Source of the DNA: Adiantum capillus-veneris
Taxonomy: Eukaryota; Streptophyta; Polypodiopsida; Polypodiales; Pteridaceae
Reading direction: 5' to 3'
Assembly (NCBI GenBank): GCA_014529385.2
Contig: CM043952.1
Location: 54,144,119-54,208,118, forward strand
DNA: 64,000 nt
The position numbers were made by a program, and so were the translations under genes. The number at the start of each line of letters is the position of its first letter. Position 1 is the stretch's first letter. Below the pieces are notes generated by a model, which saw nothing but the letters and a program-made list of their open reading frames with translations, ran no database searches and was not told the origin of the DNA. Shown here in pieces: positions 10,250 through 21,962 of this stretch.

Positions 10250-13200
10250 ATGTGTAATCCGGCTTCCAATGTAGCATATTCAGCCTCATTGTTACTGTGC
10301 GCATCCAATTTGAACCCTCTCTTGCATACTAGCTTCCCCTCTGGATCATAAAGTGCTATACCCCCTGAAGCTGCATCATGGCTCTTTCTGTATGAACCAT
10401 CAAAGAACAACACATGTGCATTGCTGATCTGTGGCACTTCTTCAACTACCTTTCTCACCACCTCTTCCTTAACAATAAGGGGATTCTCCTTGTAGGTCAA
10501 CAAATCAGCTAGGGTAGCCCTTGTACTATCTTCCACTAGAAAAGAGAACTCAAACTCTTGCAGCTCAATTACCCATTTCTTCACCACATTTGACATGTTA
10601 ATACCATTAATTAACTGTGGCAAAAAGGCATAACTCGTCAAGAAAACAAAAGGCCGTGGTAGCAAGTAATGACGAAATCGTCGACAAGCAAATATTACAC
10701 TAGCCATCACTAGCTCTACGTCCGATAACTTTCTCTCCGCTACCAACTTCACTCGGCTTGCACAATACACTGGCCTCATATAATGGCTGCCCTTCCCCTT
10801 TTGCAATAGCATGGCTCCAATGGCATCATCCCCTACTGATGGATTTACATAAAAAACTTTCTCCCAATCAGGAGCCTGCATGGCTGACAACCCCCCTAAC
10901 ACCTCTTTCACCTCTTGAAACACTTCTTCACACTTGTCATCCCATTGCAATGGATCATGCTTTGCCACTTGTTGTAATGGATAAAGAAGCTGTGAAGACA
11001 ATGGAATAAACCGTGCCATGTACTTCACTTTGTGTATAAAGGTTGCCAATTGCTTCGTACTCATAGGTGATGGAAGAAGAATAATAGACTTCACCTTATC
11101 TGGATCAGCCTCAATGCCATTTTCTGACACCATATGGCCCAATAACTTCACCCTTGGCTGTGCTAGATGACATTTCTTTGGATTTAGTTGTCCTCCACAT
11201 TCATCATATCGAGCCAATACCATCTGCAACTTCTCATGATGCTCAGCCCTACTGCTATAGACACAGAAGTCGTCCATAAAAGCCTTAACACAACTACCAA
11301 TGAATGGTTCCAGCACCCAATTTGCTCTTTCTTGATAGAAAGATGGTCCATTTGACAACCCAAACGGCAACACTGTGTAGCAATAGCAGCCCCATGGCAT
11401 AATAAAAGTTGTCTTTGTGCGGTCTTTAAGAGCAATCTTCAATTGAAAATAGCCTGAAAAACCATCACACACACTGTACCTCTCATAACCTGCCACTGAA
11501 TCCAAGATCTGATCGATGAATGGAAGAGGATATGGGTTCTTCTTTGTGGCTGCGTTTAAGGGCTTAAAATCTACACAAATCCTCCACTTCCCATCCTTCT
11601 TTGGACTGACTACTACTGGACTCACCCATTCTGTGGTCTCCACGGGGACTATGAACCCTGCCTTCAATAACTTGTCCACCTCTTCCCGCAAGGCTTCCAT
11701 TTGCTCTTGACCCATCCTTCTTAGCCTTTGCCGCACTGGCTTAGAACCTTCTTTCAGCTCTATATGCATCTCTTCGCCCTTGAACCCTCTGATCTCTTCA
11801 TATGAAGTAATGAACAAATCAGGAAAACTAGCCAGCATATGCAAAAATATATCCTTCTCCATAGCTGAGAGGTCTCCACTAATCATTTGCGTCATTAATT
11901 CCTGCTTTTTTGACAACTCAACCTTGGTTTGCATCAGCCCTTCAATCACTTCATAAGGTCCTTCACTTTCATCTTCAACTTCATTCGCAAATGCGACTAA
12001 ACCACACTCCTGGATTTCTTTATCCATCAAAAGAAATGCAACATCAACATCCTCATCACTGCTGGTAGTGCTATCACTGTCCTCATCTGTCACCGTGGAA
12101 GAGTCTTCATCACTAGACTCATCCTCATCTTCATAAAGCTCCTCTAATCGTTTCCTTGTGTCCATATTATAAAGCTTCTTGGTACCTGTCTTTCCATAGA
12201 GGCTAATTGTACCATGTCGCCAATCTTGAACAGCTCCCACTGCACGTAACCACGGTCTGCCCAGTATAATAGGATATGCTCCCAACCCTGCTGGCATCAC
12301 ATGAAAATCAACCACTGCCTTTGCATCATATGCCTCCACTTCTAAGCTCTTTACAACACCCAAGCATTTTACTTTTTGATGGTTTGCCAATCTGATCCGA
12401 AAACCTGACACCCCAGCCACTGTGAGACCCATCTTCTCAACGCATGAGTGTGTTATGACGCATATTTGGGCTCCGCCATCCACATAACCTTGTCCCAAAT
12501 TTTTCCTTTTATGCCACACATCTACTATTGGACAAATGTCTGGTAGCTCGTCCATTGCCAACACCTTCACTGAACCTCTCTCTGGCTCTTTCTCCATTGG
12601 GTTAACCATCCTCTTCCACTGTCGCTTTAGCTTAGGCACCATCTCTATAAGCTGCCCAAAAGTAACATCTGCCTTCCTGCTCGTCAGATCCTCCTTCAAG
12701 TCATAGCTTAATTGCCCATCCCCTAGTGGAAAATCTGAAACATGAAACTTTCGACGAGCTCTCCTTTTCCTCTTGGCCTTGACATCCTCGCCTTCATGGC
12801 TCTTTCCTTTCTTCTTACTAGGACCTGAGGCACTTCTTCCTTCCTTATCCTCTGTGGTCCTCTTCCCAATAGGCATCACTAATGTATCCTCTAGCTTTGA
12901 TGCCTTCTCCAAGGTGACTACACTTAGCACTTTTGTCTTCCCTTTTTCCTCCTGGGTCAGTCCACTGGTTCCTTCGTCTCCCTTAATTTCGATGCCATAA
13001 TCATTTGACCTAGTTAGCACCTGTCTTGGCAATGGATACATGTTTCCCCCCATCCTTGGTGGCTTATCACATTGCGGGCTGATGTGACCCAACTCTCCAC
13101 AATTATAACATGTGGGCGTCTGCCTCCAAAACCTACTATTACTTTGTCCAGCACCATTCCTAGGTCTTTCTTCACCTCCTGGCTGATTTGCAAACCGCCC

Positions 13201-13974
13201 TCGACCTCGATTATTTCCCACTTGACCTAGCATGTTTAGGCTGAGATTCTTCATCAGATCAACCACTTGCCTCATGTCTTGCCTTAGGCCATCATCTTGC
13301 ACTGCTGTAGTGACCACTGCTGGCATAACCTGAGTAGTAACAGGAACCACTGGTTCATGATGAACCCCTGACATGCGCCCTTGTAAAGACTCTATAGGCT
13401 GAAATTCAGACCTCATTGGCAAAGACTCCACCCCTAACTGGCTCATTTTCCTCAGCTTCCACTCTTTGTTCCTTGCTACCTCTAGTGCATCTTCATATGT
13501 CCTAGGCTTCTTTAGCTCCACTCTCCAACGTATATTCTCCCAAAGACCAGCCAAGAACCTGTCCTTCTTCATCATGTCAGGCGGGGGTACCTGTGGTGCT
13601 AAAGCCTTGCACATTCGCTCCCATGCCAATGAAAACTTACGTATGTACGCATCTACTGGCTCACCTTCCTTTTGCACCAAAGCCTGTACTTCTTGCCACA
13701 CTTTGTCAGGGTCTTCTATCTTCACAAACTCCACTTCCAATCCATGCCTTAGATTGTCCCAACTCAATCTTATAGGTGGATCAGCCATACGCAACTCCTC
13801 TTCAAATGCTTTGGACCAAGCTCGTGCATCACTCTTCAAACAAATTTGGAGAAGGCGTAACATTTGCGTAGGGTCATGAATCTGGTTGCTAATGCAGGCA
13901 ACCTCCATCTTTTCCAAAAATTCTTCCACATCTTCATCACTTCTTCCATGAAACTCGGGATAAGAGAAAGCCAT
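10222..13974 (-). CDS. Gypsy Gag-Pol, first part: Gag, protease, RT, RNase H, start of second RNase H
   Basis: About 1250 codons. I take the ATG at 13974 (context ccatgg, MAFSYPEFHGRSDEDVEEFL) rather than 14031, because the Gag homology starts there. Gag has a zinc knuckle CYNCGELGHISPQC near 13080-13120. The protease site is GYVDGGAQICVIT near 12450-12490, where DSGA or DTGA is more common. The RT has KDGKWRICVDFKPLN, VLPFGLSNGPS and the catalytic FMDDF near 11270. The linked RNase H shows YCASRVKLVAERKLSDVE. A second RNase H begins at LFFDGSYRKSHDAASGG near 10400 and is cut by the TGA at 10222-10224. The downstream frame picks up exactly where this one stops being homologous, so a one-base loss near 10225-10232 (or, less likely, -1 slippage) separates the parts. 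Confidence 0.92.
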   Translation of the reverse strand: MAFSYPEFHGRSDEDVEEFLEKMEVACISNQIHDPTQMLRLLQICLKSDARAWSKAFEEELRMADPPIRLSWDNLRHGLEVEFVKIEDPDKVWQEVQALVQKEGEPVDAYIRKFSLAWERMCKALAPQVPPPDMMKKDRFLAGLWENIRWRVELKKPRTYEDALEVARNKEWKLRKMSQLGVESLPMRSEFQPIESLQGRMSGVHHEPVVPVTTQVMPAVVTTAVQDDGLRQDMRQVVDLMKNLSLNMLGQVGNNRGRGRFANQPGGEERPRNGAGQSNSRFWRQTPTCYNCGELGHISPQCDKPPRMGGNMYPLPRQVLTRSNDYGIEIKGDEGTSGLTQEEKGKTKVLSVVTLEKASKLEDTLVMPIGKRTTEDKEGRSASGPSKKKGKSHEGEDVKAKRKRRARRKFHVSDFPLGDGQLSYDLKEDLTSRKADVTFGQLIEMVPKLKRQWKRMVNPMEKEPERGSVKVLAMDELPDICPIVDVWHKRKNLGQGYVDGGAQICVITHSCVEKMGLTVAGVSGFRIRLANHQKVKCLGVVKSLEVEAYDAKAVVDFHVMPAGLGAYPIILGRPWLRAVGAVQDWRHGTISLYGKTGTKKLYNMDTRKRLEELYEDEDESSDEDSSTVTDEDSDSTTSSDEDVDVAFLLMDKEIQECGLVAFANEVEDESEGPYEVIEGLMQTKVELSKKQELMTQMISGDLSAMEKDIFLHMLASFPDLFITSYEEIRGFKGEEMHIELKEGSKPVRQRLRRMGQEQMEALREEVDKLLKAGFIVPVETTEWVSPVVVSPKKDGKWRICVDFKPLNAATKKNPYPLPFIDQILDSVAGYERYSVCDGFSGYFQLKIALKDRTKTTFIMPWGCYCYTVLPFGLSNGPSFYQERANWVLEPFIGSCVKAFMDDFCVYSSRAEHHEKLQMVLARYDECGGQLNPKKCHLAQPRVKLLGHMVSENGIEADPDKVKSIILLPSPMSTKQLATFIHKVKYMARFIPLSSQLLYPLQQVAKHDPLQWDDKCEEVFQEVKEVLGGLSAMQAPDWEKVFYVNPSVGDDAIGAMLLQKGKGSHYMRPVYCASRVKLVAERKLSDVELVMASVIFACRRFRHYLLPRPFVFLTSYAFLPQLINGINMSNVVKKWVIELQEFEFSFLVEDSTRATLADLLTYKENPLIVKEEVVRKVVEEVPQISNAHVLFFDGSYRKSHDAASGGIALYDPEGKLVCKRGFKLDAHSNNEAEYATLEAGLHICLKHGVEG

Positions 13975-15026
13975 GGCTACCCAAATTATGATGCTTTGAG
14001 AACCCCTTCGAACACACGTGCAAGAACCCAAAACTTTTCACTTCCCAATCCCTAGAAACTTCAATGGAGCTCAACTTTAGATAAGAACAAACACATGCAC
14101 ATCAAATGAGTTTTCATAGTTGATCATCGGAATGACAACAGGCAAAGGACATTCCAGGATCTCTCTCAATCTTCTTGGCCCAAACATAAAGACTATGCGC
14201 TGCTGGAAAAAGATCTTCCTGGACACATGAACATTAATCTGAATTCTTTGAGTTAAATGAAAAGGAGTGAACTGAGGGCCATTTTGATCATCCATTAAAG
14301 CCAACCATGAAGCTCCCAAGAAGGCACACCTGACTCAACCTCTGATTTTGCCAAAATTTCAGCAGCATAACAGCATAATTGGCTCAAAATACCAAAAAAC
14401 CAGCCATCATAACTTGGGAAAATTTCGACAGAGTTTCCCCAGAAGTAGAGCAGTAGGAACCCAAAATATAGACTGTCTATGTACGCATAAACTGTCAACA
14501 ATAGAACCCGAGCATCAAGTAGGACTCACTAGTACATAGCCTATGGCGAGGTCACGAAAAGGGTGCTCCAGCTACCTGTATCACCGAAAGGATCTCCACA
14601 TTTGAGAATCCCCCAGCTCAATAAAAACCTCACGCTATCGACCCTCACACGAAAGCTAATGCAAATCGCGTATAGTCAAGTCTCAGAAATGACTATCTTC
14701 CAGACCAAGTCTCAGAAATGGCTGGGACTGCCAAATAAAACCATATATGGCTCCACAAAGGCGTACAATGGCAGTTTCCACAAGTAACGTACAATCCAAC
14801 AGACAATGCGCTCAAATAGGCGCCAAGTGATGCATTCCCACAACAGCTGCAAGTGACATCACTGTACTCCAGCTACCTGTACCTGTGTGAATCAACTGTA
14901 CCTGTCCCTGTCCCTGTTCCTGTAACCTGTAACCTGTAACCTGTAATCTGCAACCTGCAACCTGTAATCCCGAAGCTCGAAGCAGAAGGTACTCGAAGAA
15001 GATCCTCCGTGGGGGCACCAAAAGAA
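13975..15026 (-). other. 5' leader and primer-binding region of the Tat-like element
   Basis: This is about 1 kb between the LTR and Gag with no convincing frame. Next to the LTR, after six bases, the complement reads TGGTGCCCCCACGG. It starts with the TGG expected opposite a tRNA CCA end, but is not the initiator-Met type used by the copia elements here. I cannot name the tRNA with certainty. Short repeats of tgtaacc/ctgcaacc occur near 14915-14975. Confidence 0.7.
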
Positions 15027-16170
15027 TGTAAGCGGGATGAAAACACACACAGCGCCTCTATAACGACCCGTCACACACTCTTGGGAAGATACACACACAC
15101 ACTATGGGGCACCACTCGGCTTAGACAACACACCTGGCCGAGACAGGGAACACACCTCTGGAGTGAGAGGAGAGAGACTATCCACTTGCCCACTCCACAC
15201 AGACACACACACACACACACACACCCAAAAAACTCAGCTCAAAAGAGGAGAATTTCTGATGTTTAGATACAATTGAGCTTGGGCCAACACCAATGGGGCA
15301 AATAGCTCACACACTATGGGTGAAAGAAGCCAGATACAATCACAAACTGGAGCAGAAACTTCGCTCATAGGAGGAACTTACACAGAAAAACAACAGGAAA
15401 AGAGTGAGGAATTTGGCAAAATGGACAGCGCCATCGCGTCCGGAACGGCCCAAAACCCCAGTCTACAATGTCAAAGTGCTCAAATCCGACCTCGGATGAG
15501 CAGTTTACGGCCAAAACAGGCTCCAAAATGGGCAAAAACACACCTACGGCTGTTCCTCCTCTCTTCTCCACGTTTTTTCCTGGTCTTCTCTCAGTTTTTT
15601 CAGTTCCCACACTTAGCCTTATTAGTTGGGCACCCTTGGCCTTTTAGATGACCTCAAACGGACCCCGAACAGGCCAAAAACTGACCTCGCAGTGCATAGT
15701 TGTCACCTTTTTGCATCATTCTCACACCTGGCACTCAGCTTTTTTCCAATAATGCATCTCGCCACCACGTGAAGTGGCCCCAAAAAAAGGTCCTCATGAT
15801 GACCTTTCTGCATAATTCTCACAAGCAAACACCCACGTTGTGTCCGTCCTCATCCGCGTGCAAATATTGACCTCGTTCGCCCTCCTGACGCCACTAGATG
15901 CCATCTGACGCACCTGCTGACCTCACGTCGTCGACCCGCGGATAGCTTCCTCGAGAAGTTTTACGCGCTACCAACTCCTCATTATTGTATAAAAAACACA
16001 CTGGTACTGGTAATAGTGAAAATCGCTGCACTATGTACATGTTGTCCTACCTGTACACATGTGGGCCCCACATAACCACCTGGCTAAGGAAAATGGGCAA
16101 TCCTTTATTTGATGCACCATGCATGTGTATGTACATATGCGAAATCCCTTGCTCCAAAAAACTCCTGACA
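15027..16170 (-). repeat. 5' LTR of the Tat-like gypsy element
   Basis: A 1144 bp copy of the 7448-8595 LTR, from TGTAAGCGGG to CTCCTGACA, followed by ACGT at 16171-16174. Transcription should start inside it and run leftwards. Confidence 0.95.
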
Positions 16171-16174
16171 ACGT

Positions 16175-19100
16175 ATTGAAAGCAAAGAAAGACAGAGACA
16201 TTAACCTAATAAAACATTTTTGCATAAATCTCAATTTGTTGCAAAACAATAGCTTTATATTGTGCTTCTATTGAAGAAAGAGCGACGGTTGGTTGCTTCT
16301 TGTTAATCCAAGAAGACACTCCAAAACCAAGTGAGAAACATTATCCAAAACTGAGTTTTCAGAATCACAAGCTCCTGCCCAATCAGAGTCACAATACCCA
16401 CTTAGGGTATTTGTGCCAATGCCTTATAATATGCCATGGCCCAAAGTACCTTTAATATACTTTAGAACATGCATGCCCGGTTTCCAATGAAATTTCCTAG
16501 GCTGGTTGGAAAACCTACTCAAAACACCAATTGCAAAACAAGTATTTGGTCTGGTATTACATAAGGAAATTAAACTTCCCACAAGCTTCCTGTACTTCTT
16601 TATCTCGACTAAGGGAGAAGAATTCTCCACGGAGAGTTTCACATTCACCTCCATTGGAGTGCTCACATGTTTACAATCCATCATCCCAAATACTTTGAGT
16701 TTTTTTTTTTTAGCTCTTCATGATCATCTAGATACTTAAGTCATCTACATACAAGATAACGATGACCTGCTTTCCTTTCTCTCTTAGTACATACAAATTT
16801 GCATTGGAAGCACACTCCTTTTAAAGCAAAGATTTTTGAAAAAACTTTCTATCCTGACATACCATGCTCTTGGTGATTGCTTTAGGCCATATAAAGCCTT
16901 TTTCAACGTACAAACCTTCCCTTTTGAATGGGGCGACTCAAACACTGGTGGTTGCTCTACATAAACCACCTCCTTGAGAAGTCCATTAAAGAAGGTGGAT
17001 ACTATATCCATTTGGAAAGGAATTGAACAAAAGATAGTAGTAAGAGCAAGTACAAGGCAAATAGTGGTCATTCAAGGTGTAAGAGCAAAGGTTTCACTCA
17101 TATCAAACCATTCAATTTGTGAAAACGCTTGTGTTAGTAGCCCTGCTTGGTACTTTTCCAACGAGCCATCAAACTTGTGTTTGACTTTGTAAACCCATAT
17201 GGTGTGGATGACCTTCTTCTTTGGTGGCCAATCCACTATTTTTCATGTGTCATTTTTTATTATGTTGTCATACTCTGACTGCATTGCTTCTTTCCACTTT
17301 GGATTAACCATGGCCTCTTTGATAGACACTGGCTCCTTGATAGAGCCCACAATTTCAGTCATTAGAGCCATGTAGATGATGTGTTTGGAGGTTCATTTTT
17401 GCTCCTCTATTCTCTTTGATCTTTGCAGACCATCCTCTTCTTCACGAGGATTGTGAACATGAGGATTTCAATCATCAAAGAGCTATTGATCCCACTTTGG
17501 TAGTGGCTTCTCCTGTGATGCTACAATAGGTTGGCTAGTTTTGCTTGAGTTGTCATCATGAGACAACTCCTCCTCTTTTTTCCTGACTTTGATCTGACAC
17601 AAGCTGGGTTATTTTGATGTTTGATGAGAAAGTGGACCAAACTCTTTTCTCAACCGAATGTGGCCCTTCTTCAAATACCACATCACAACTAGTGTGTATC
17701 TTGTTTGGCTTTGGAATGTACACATGTATACCTTAGAATCTTCAGCATATCTTAGAAATACACACTTCTTGCTTTTGGCTTCTAACTTTATTCTTCTAAA
17801 ATCAGGAACATATGCATAACAGAAACACCCAAAAGTTCTAAAATGCAAGACTGATAGTTTCTTACTAGAATATGCTTCTTGAGGTGTTTTTTCTTTCAAA
17901 GCCTTTTTGTAGCTTAGATTGGGGATATAAACTATTGTATATACTGCTTCAGCCCAAAAGGAATCGGTCATATTCTTGGCTTTGAGTATGCATTGTGTCA
18001 TCTCTACCACAATCTGATTGCAATGTTCTACAACTCCATTCTGTTGTGGTGTGTCAGCAGTAGTAAAGTGACACTTGGTGCCATGCTCATTGCAGTAGTT
18101 TTTGAATTCATTTGAAATAAATTTTCCTCCTTTATCCGTGTGAAGTTTCTTGACCTTCTTTCGTGTCTTATTTTTTACAAGCTTGTGCCACACTTTAAAT
18201 TTTCCAAAACCTTTAGACTTCTCACGAATGAATTACACCCCACCTTTCTACTAAAGTCGTCGACTAATATCAAAAAATAGAAAGAACCAACCAAAGCAGA
18301 AGTAGATCCGCATGTACCAAATCTAAAGGAGACTGTGCTCAATTATTAATTTCTCGTGGAAATGCCTTCCTTTGTTGCTTGATCATCATGCAAGCCTCAC
18401 ATACTTTCTTGGGTGATGTAATATTTAGAACCCCCCTATATAACGTGCGTTCATGAGATAATCAAAAAACTTATTTTTTTAATATGTTTGAATGAAAAAA
18501 ATGAACCCTTATTTTAGGGGTTTTTTTTCAAAATGGACTATTAAAACCCCTTTTGTTAATGTCTTCATGTTAATTTGTTAACAAAGTTTGCAATTAGAAA
18601 ACCCTCCCAAACTCATGCGGTATATTAACATGATTACATAGTGCACCCCCCAAGCTTAATCGTTCATATCTAAGATTTGAGGCATGTGTGCAACCACCCA
18701 GATCTCTGCATCTCTTTTAGCACAAGAATACTTAGGTGATCAAATCTCTCATGCCATAACTGAGTTGTACCTTTTTCTATAGTTACCGTAAGTGCAAAAA
18801 GATCGTAAATATTTTTGCGTCTTACTCATTTTCCCAATGTATTGTCTTGACAATCCAATATTTCTGCTCCAATTTACTTGAAACGAACTTCAAGACCACG
18901 ATCAATGATTGCAATAATTAAAAATATATTCTTCTTGATTTGTGGTAGGTATAACACATTAGAGAGTTTCATTAGTTGCTAAAAACAAAATTGTTGCAGA
19001 CCCTTTTGTTGGACATTTTACATTATTCCCAACAATTACATTGATGGGGTCCTAGAGGCTTCCAGGAACTATGCCAATCTTTCTTACTAGTCATGTATCC

Positions 19101-19640
19101 GGATGCTCCACTATTTAGAATCTAAGAACCACCAACAAACAGAGTCTTGACCATCATATCCAAATGCAACACCAAGCTGAATCTTCTAGAGACAACCGAA
19201 TGAATGTTAACTAATTGCATCTTGGAGATCCTTAATTCGCTTGATAATGGCTTGCAACTTCTCTTTATATCAACAAGTTTCTCAGTAGCAAGTTGATTTT
19301 CCAGATTTTGAATTCTGGTGTGATTATCCGCCTTATATTAGCGAGCCAATATGCTCTAAGCTTCATGCACTTTAGTGTTATAGTGAATAAAAGTGAGAAC
19401 AAAACCATACACATGACTAGGCACGTAGAAGAGTAGCATTTGGAGGAATTAGAAGACTTGGATTTTCCAGATCAGTTGTTGTAATAGACTTTGGGTTGGA
19501 ACCATTTTTCCCTAAAAGCTATATCCAGTAATTCATATGAATCCATGATTACAAAAACTTTAAATTTCCACAGACTAGAGTTGGTGCCATGAAGCTTGCC
19601 TTCCGTAAAGGCTAGTGGAAAAATGTATGATAACATGTAT
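16175..19640 (-). pseudogene. Decayed Ty1/copia polyprotein, element H
   Basis: Minus-strand homology, with many stops and frame changes. From right to left: Gag N-terminus (GKLHGTNSSLWKFKV near 19570-19610), protease (LNSGASGYMTSKKDWH near 19070), GAG-pre-integrase (QLWHERFDHLSIL near 18750), integrase (KVCEACMMIKQQRKAFPRE near 18380, LHTDKGGKF near 18130, TPQQNGVVEH near 18030), RT (FFNGLLKEVVYVEQPP, ALYGLKQSPRAWY near 16870) and the RT C-terminus/RNase H near 16700-16270. Its RNase H end is cut by the Tat-like insertion at 16171. The longest uninterrupted frame is integrase, 18193-17609. It is a different copia lineage from element A. Confidence 0.88.
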
Positions 19641-19644
19641 GAAA

Positions 19645-20317
19645 TGTTGAACAAAATAGGATCTTGTAGTAGCAAGGAGAGTAAAGAGAGATACGATGCA
19701 AAGTAGCTTAGTGGAAAATTAAAATTTAGATACACTATTACAAAGCGATGGCGTCATCCACCCATGTGCTCTCAAGGTAGAGCTTAGATGGCAATATAAA
19801 CAACTAGAGCAAATAGGCAAGAATACAAGGGGCCGGTTATCCATCAATATGGATGTCGTGGTTCATGAAAATGGCCTCCTTATATAATGCTGTGAGTGGG
19901 TGGTAGATAAGTGTAAGCACACGCGTGTGTGTGTGTGGTATTGACTATACCAACCCACCATCCATCAGCACCAACCACCACCCATTGTCCACTGACCACT
20001 AACCACCGCCCATCGACCACTAGCCACCGACCATAGTACTAATGGCATGTACATATGGCTTTAGAATATTCAAGGAATATTCCTTCATAATTTTCCTCCC
20101 TAAACTGGGGGGCTACTAGCCACCCAGACCCAAAGGTTGGGCTTCTAAATTTGTCTCGTACCATCCATGATCACAGTTATACTTCATCAGCGTGCAAGCT
20201 GGAATCCACCAGATATATGTGCACTATTGGCTTCTTCTCACATGGGGGCCTTACAAATTGTGCAACATACACTATGGTGGGCAAAAGTGACAGGTGGGCA
20301 TTGTAGGTATACTAACA
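19645..20317 (-). repeat. LTR of copia H, tandem copy 1
   Basis: A 673 bp segment from TGTTGAAC to ACTAACA, inverted TG...CA. To its right, aaaat begins the gypsy N coding sequence. The primer-binding region to its left is partly deleted; in copies 2 and 3 it survives as ctgatacca and ctaatacca. Confidence 0.75.
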
Positions 20318-20713
20318 AAAATTGAAGTTATTGAATCATGGCTTAGACGTAAAAATTGAAGTTATCGAATCATGGCTTAGACCTAAAAATCTACATGTGA
20401 AGCTATGTTCTTTCATGGTCTTTGTTGTTATTTTATGGAGTTTGTTCATAATTTTTCTTATAAATCTCATTATTTGACTCTTCTATGCTTTAGTGGTATA
20501 GTGAATAAAAGTGAGAATAGAATCACACACATGACAATGACGCACGACGCATCTACATTCCTTTTCTTCTAGTCACGTAGAAGAGTAGCATTTGGAGGAA
20601 TTATAATTGGATTTTCTAGATCGGTTGTTGCAACAGGCTTTCTAGATCGATTGCTGTTACTTCTTGTACAATCTTAGCTACGAACACGTAACGATCTGAT
20701 ACCACGTAAGAAA

Positions 20714-21412
20714 TGTTGACAAAAATTGGACCTTGTAGCAAGGAGAGTAGAGAGAGATACAATGCAAAGTAGCTTAGTGGAAAATTAAAACTTAGATTAG
20801 CACTATTACAAATAATGGTGTCATCCACCCATGTGCTCTCAAGGTAGAGCTTAAAGGGCGATATAAACAACTAGATCTAGTAGGCAGGAATACAAGGGGT
20901 TGGTTATCCTTCAATATGGATGCCATGGTTCATGGAAATGGACTCCTTATATAGTGCTAAAGGTGGGTGGTAGATAAGTGTGTGTGTGTGTGTGGTATTG
21001 ACTGTACCAACCCACCATCCGTCAGCACAAACCGCCGCCCATTGTCCACCGGCCCACTGACCACCACCCATCGAACGCTAGCCACCAACCATAGTACTAA
21101 TGGCATGTACATATAGCCTTAGAATATTCAAGGAATATTCCTTCAAAATTTTCCTCCCTAGACTTAGGGGCTACTAGCCACCCAGACCCCCCATCCAAGA
21201 CTTCTCATCATCACTACGTCTCGGACCCAAAGTTTGGGCTTCTAAATTTGTCCCATACCATCCACGATCATAGATAGACTTCATCAACGTGCAAGCTGGA
21301 ATCCACTAGATATATGTGCACTATTGGCTTCTTCTCATATGGAGGCCTTACAAATTGCAACATACATTATGGTGGGCAAAAGTGACAGGTGGGCATTGTA
21401 TGTATATTAACA
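20714..21412 (-). repeat. LTR of copia H, tandem copy 2
   Basis: Same LTR, from TGTTGAC to TTAACA. Immediately left, cgatctgataccacgtaag is the antisense primer-binding site (TGGTATCAGATCG), which fixes the LTR edge and shows it is the 5' LTR end of H. Confidence 0.75.
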
Positions 21413-21962
21413 AAAATTGAACTTATTGAATCATGGCTCAGACCTAAAAATCTACATGAGCTACATATGTCATTAGTATTTGTTGTTATTTTAGGGATTT
21501 TGTTCATTATTTTGCTTATAGATCTCATTATTTAACTCTTCTATGCTTTAGTGGTATAGTGAATAAAAGTGAGAACATAATCACACATATGACAATGACG
21601 CACAACGCATCTGCATTCCTTTTCTTCTAGGCACGTAGAAGAGTAGTATTTGGAGGAATTATAAGACTTGGATTTTCTAGATCAGTTGTTGCAATAGGCT
21701 TTGTGTTGGAACCATTTTGCCCCAACACTATATCCTATAATTCATATGAAACTAGAATTGCAAAAAATCTGAATTTCCACAGACAGGAGTTGGTTTCATG
21801 AAGCTTGCCTTCCGTAAAGGCTAGTGGAAAAATGCGTAGCTAGCACTGATATCAAAGTTTGAAGACGCTGACATACTAAGGGATACATTTTTCAAGGGAA
21901 TACAAGTACTTCTCGTACAATCTTAGCTACGAGCACGTAACACTCTAATACCATGTAAGAAA

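Larger units (their letters stand above)
7444..16174 (-). mobile_element. Nearly intact Ty3/gypsy element, Tat-like (dual RNase H)
   Basis: Complete structure on the minus strand: 5' LTR at 15027-16170, a leader of about 1 kb, gag-pol at 13974-8624, and 3' LTR at 7448-8595. A 4 bp ACGT flanks both sides (7444-7447 and 16171-16174). Order of domains: Gag, zinc knuckle, protease, RT, RNase H, a second archaeal-type RNase H, integrase. The extra RNase H after the RT-linked one is characteristic of the Tat (Ogre/Retand-type) branch of plant gypsy elements. The two LTRs look nearly identical (two substitutions seen plus CA-repeat length changes), so insertion is recent. It interrupts copia relic H. 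Confidence 0.92.
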
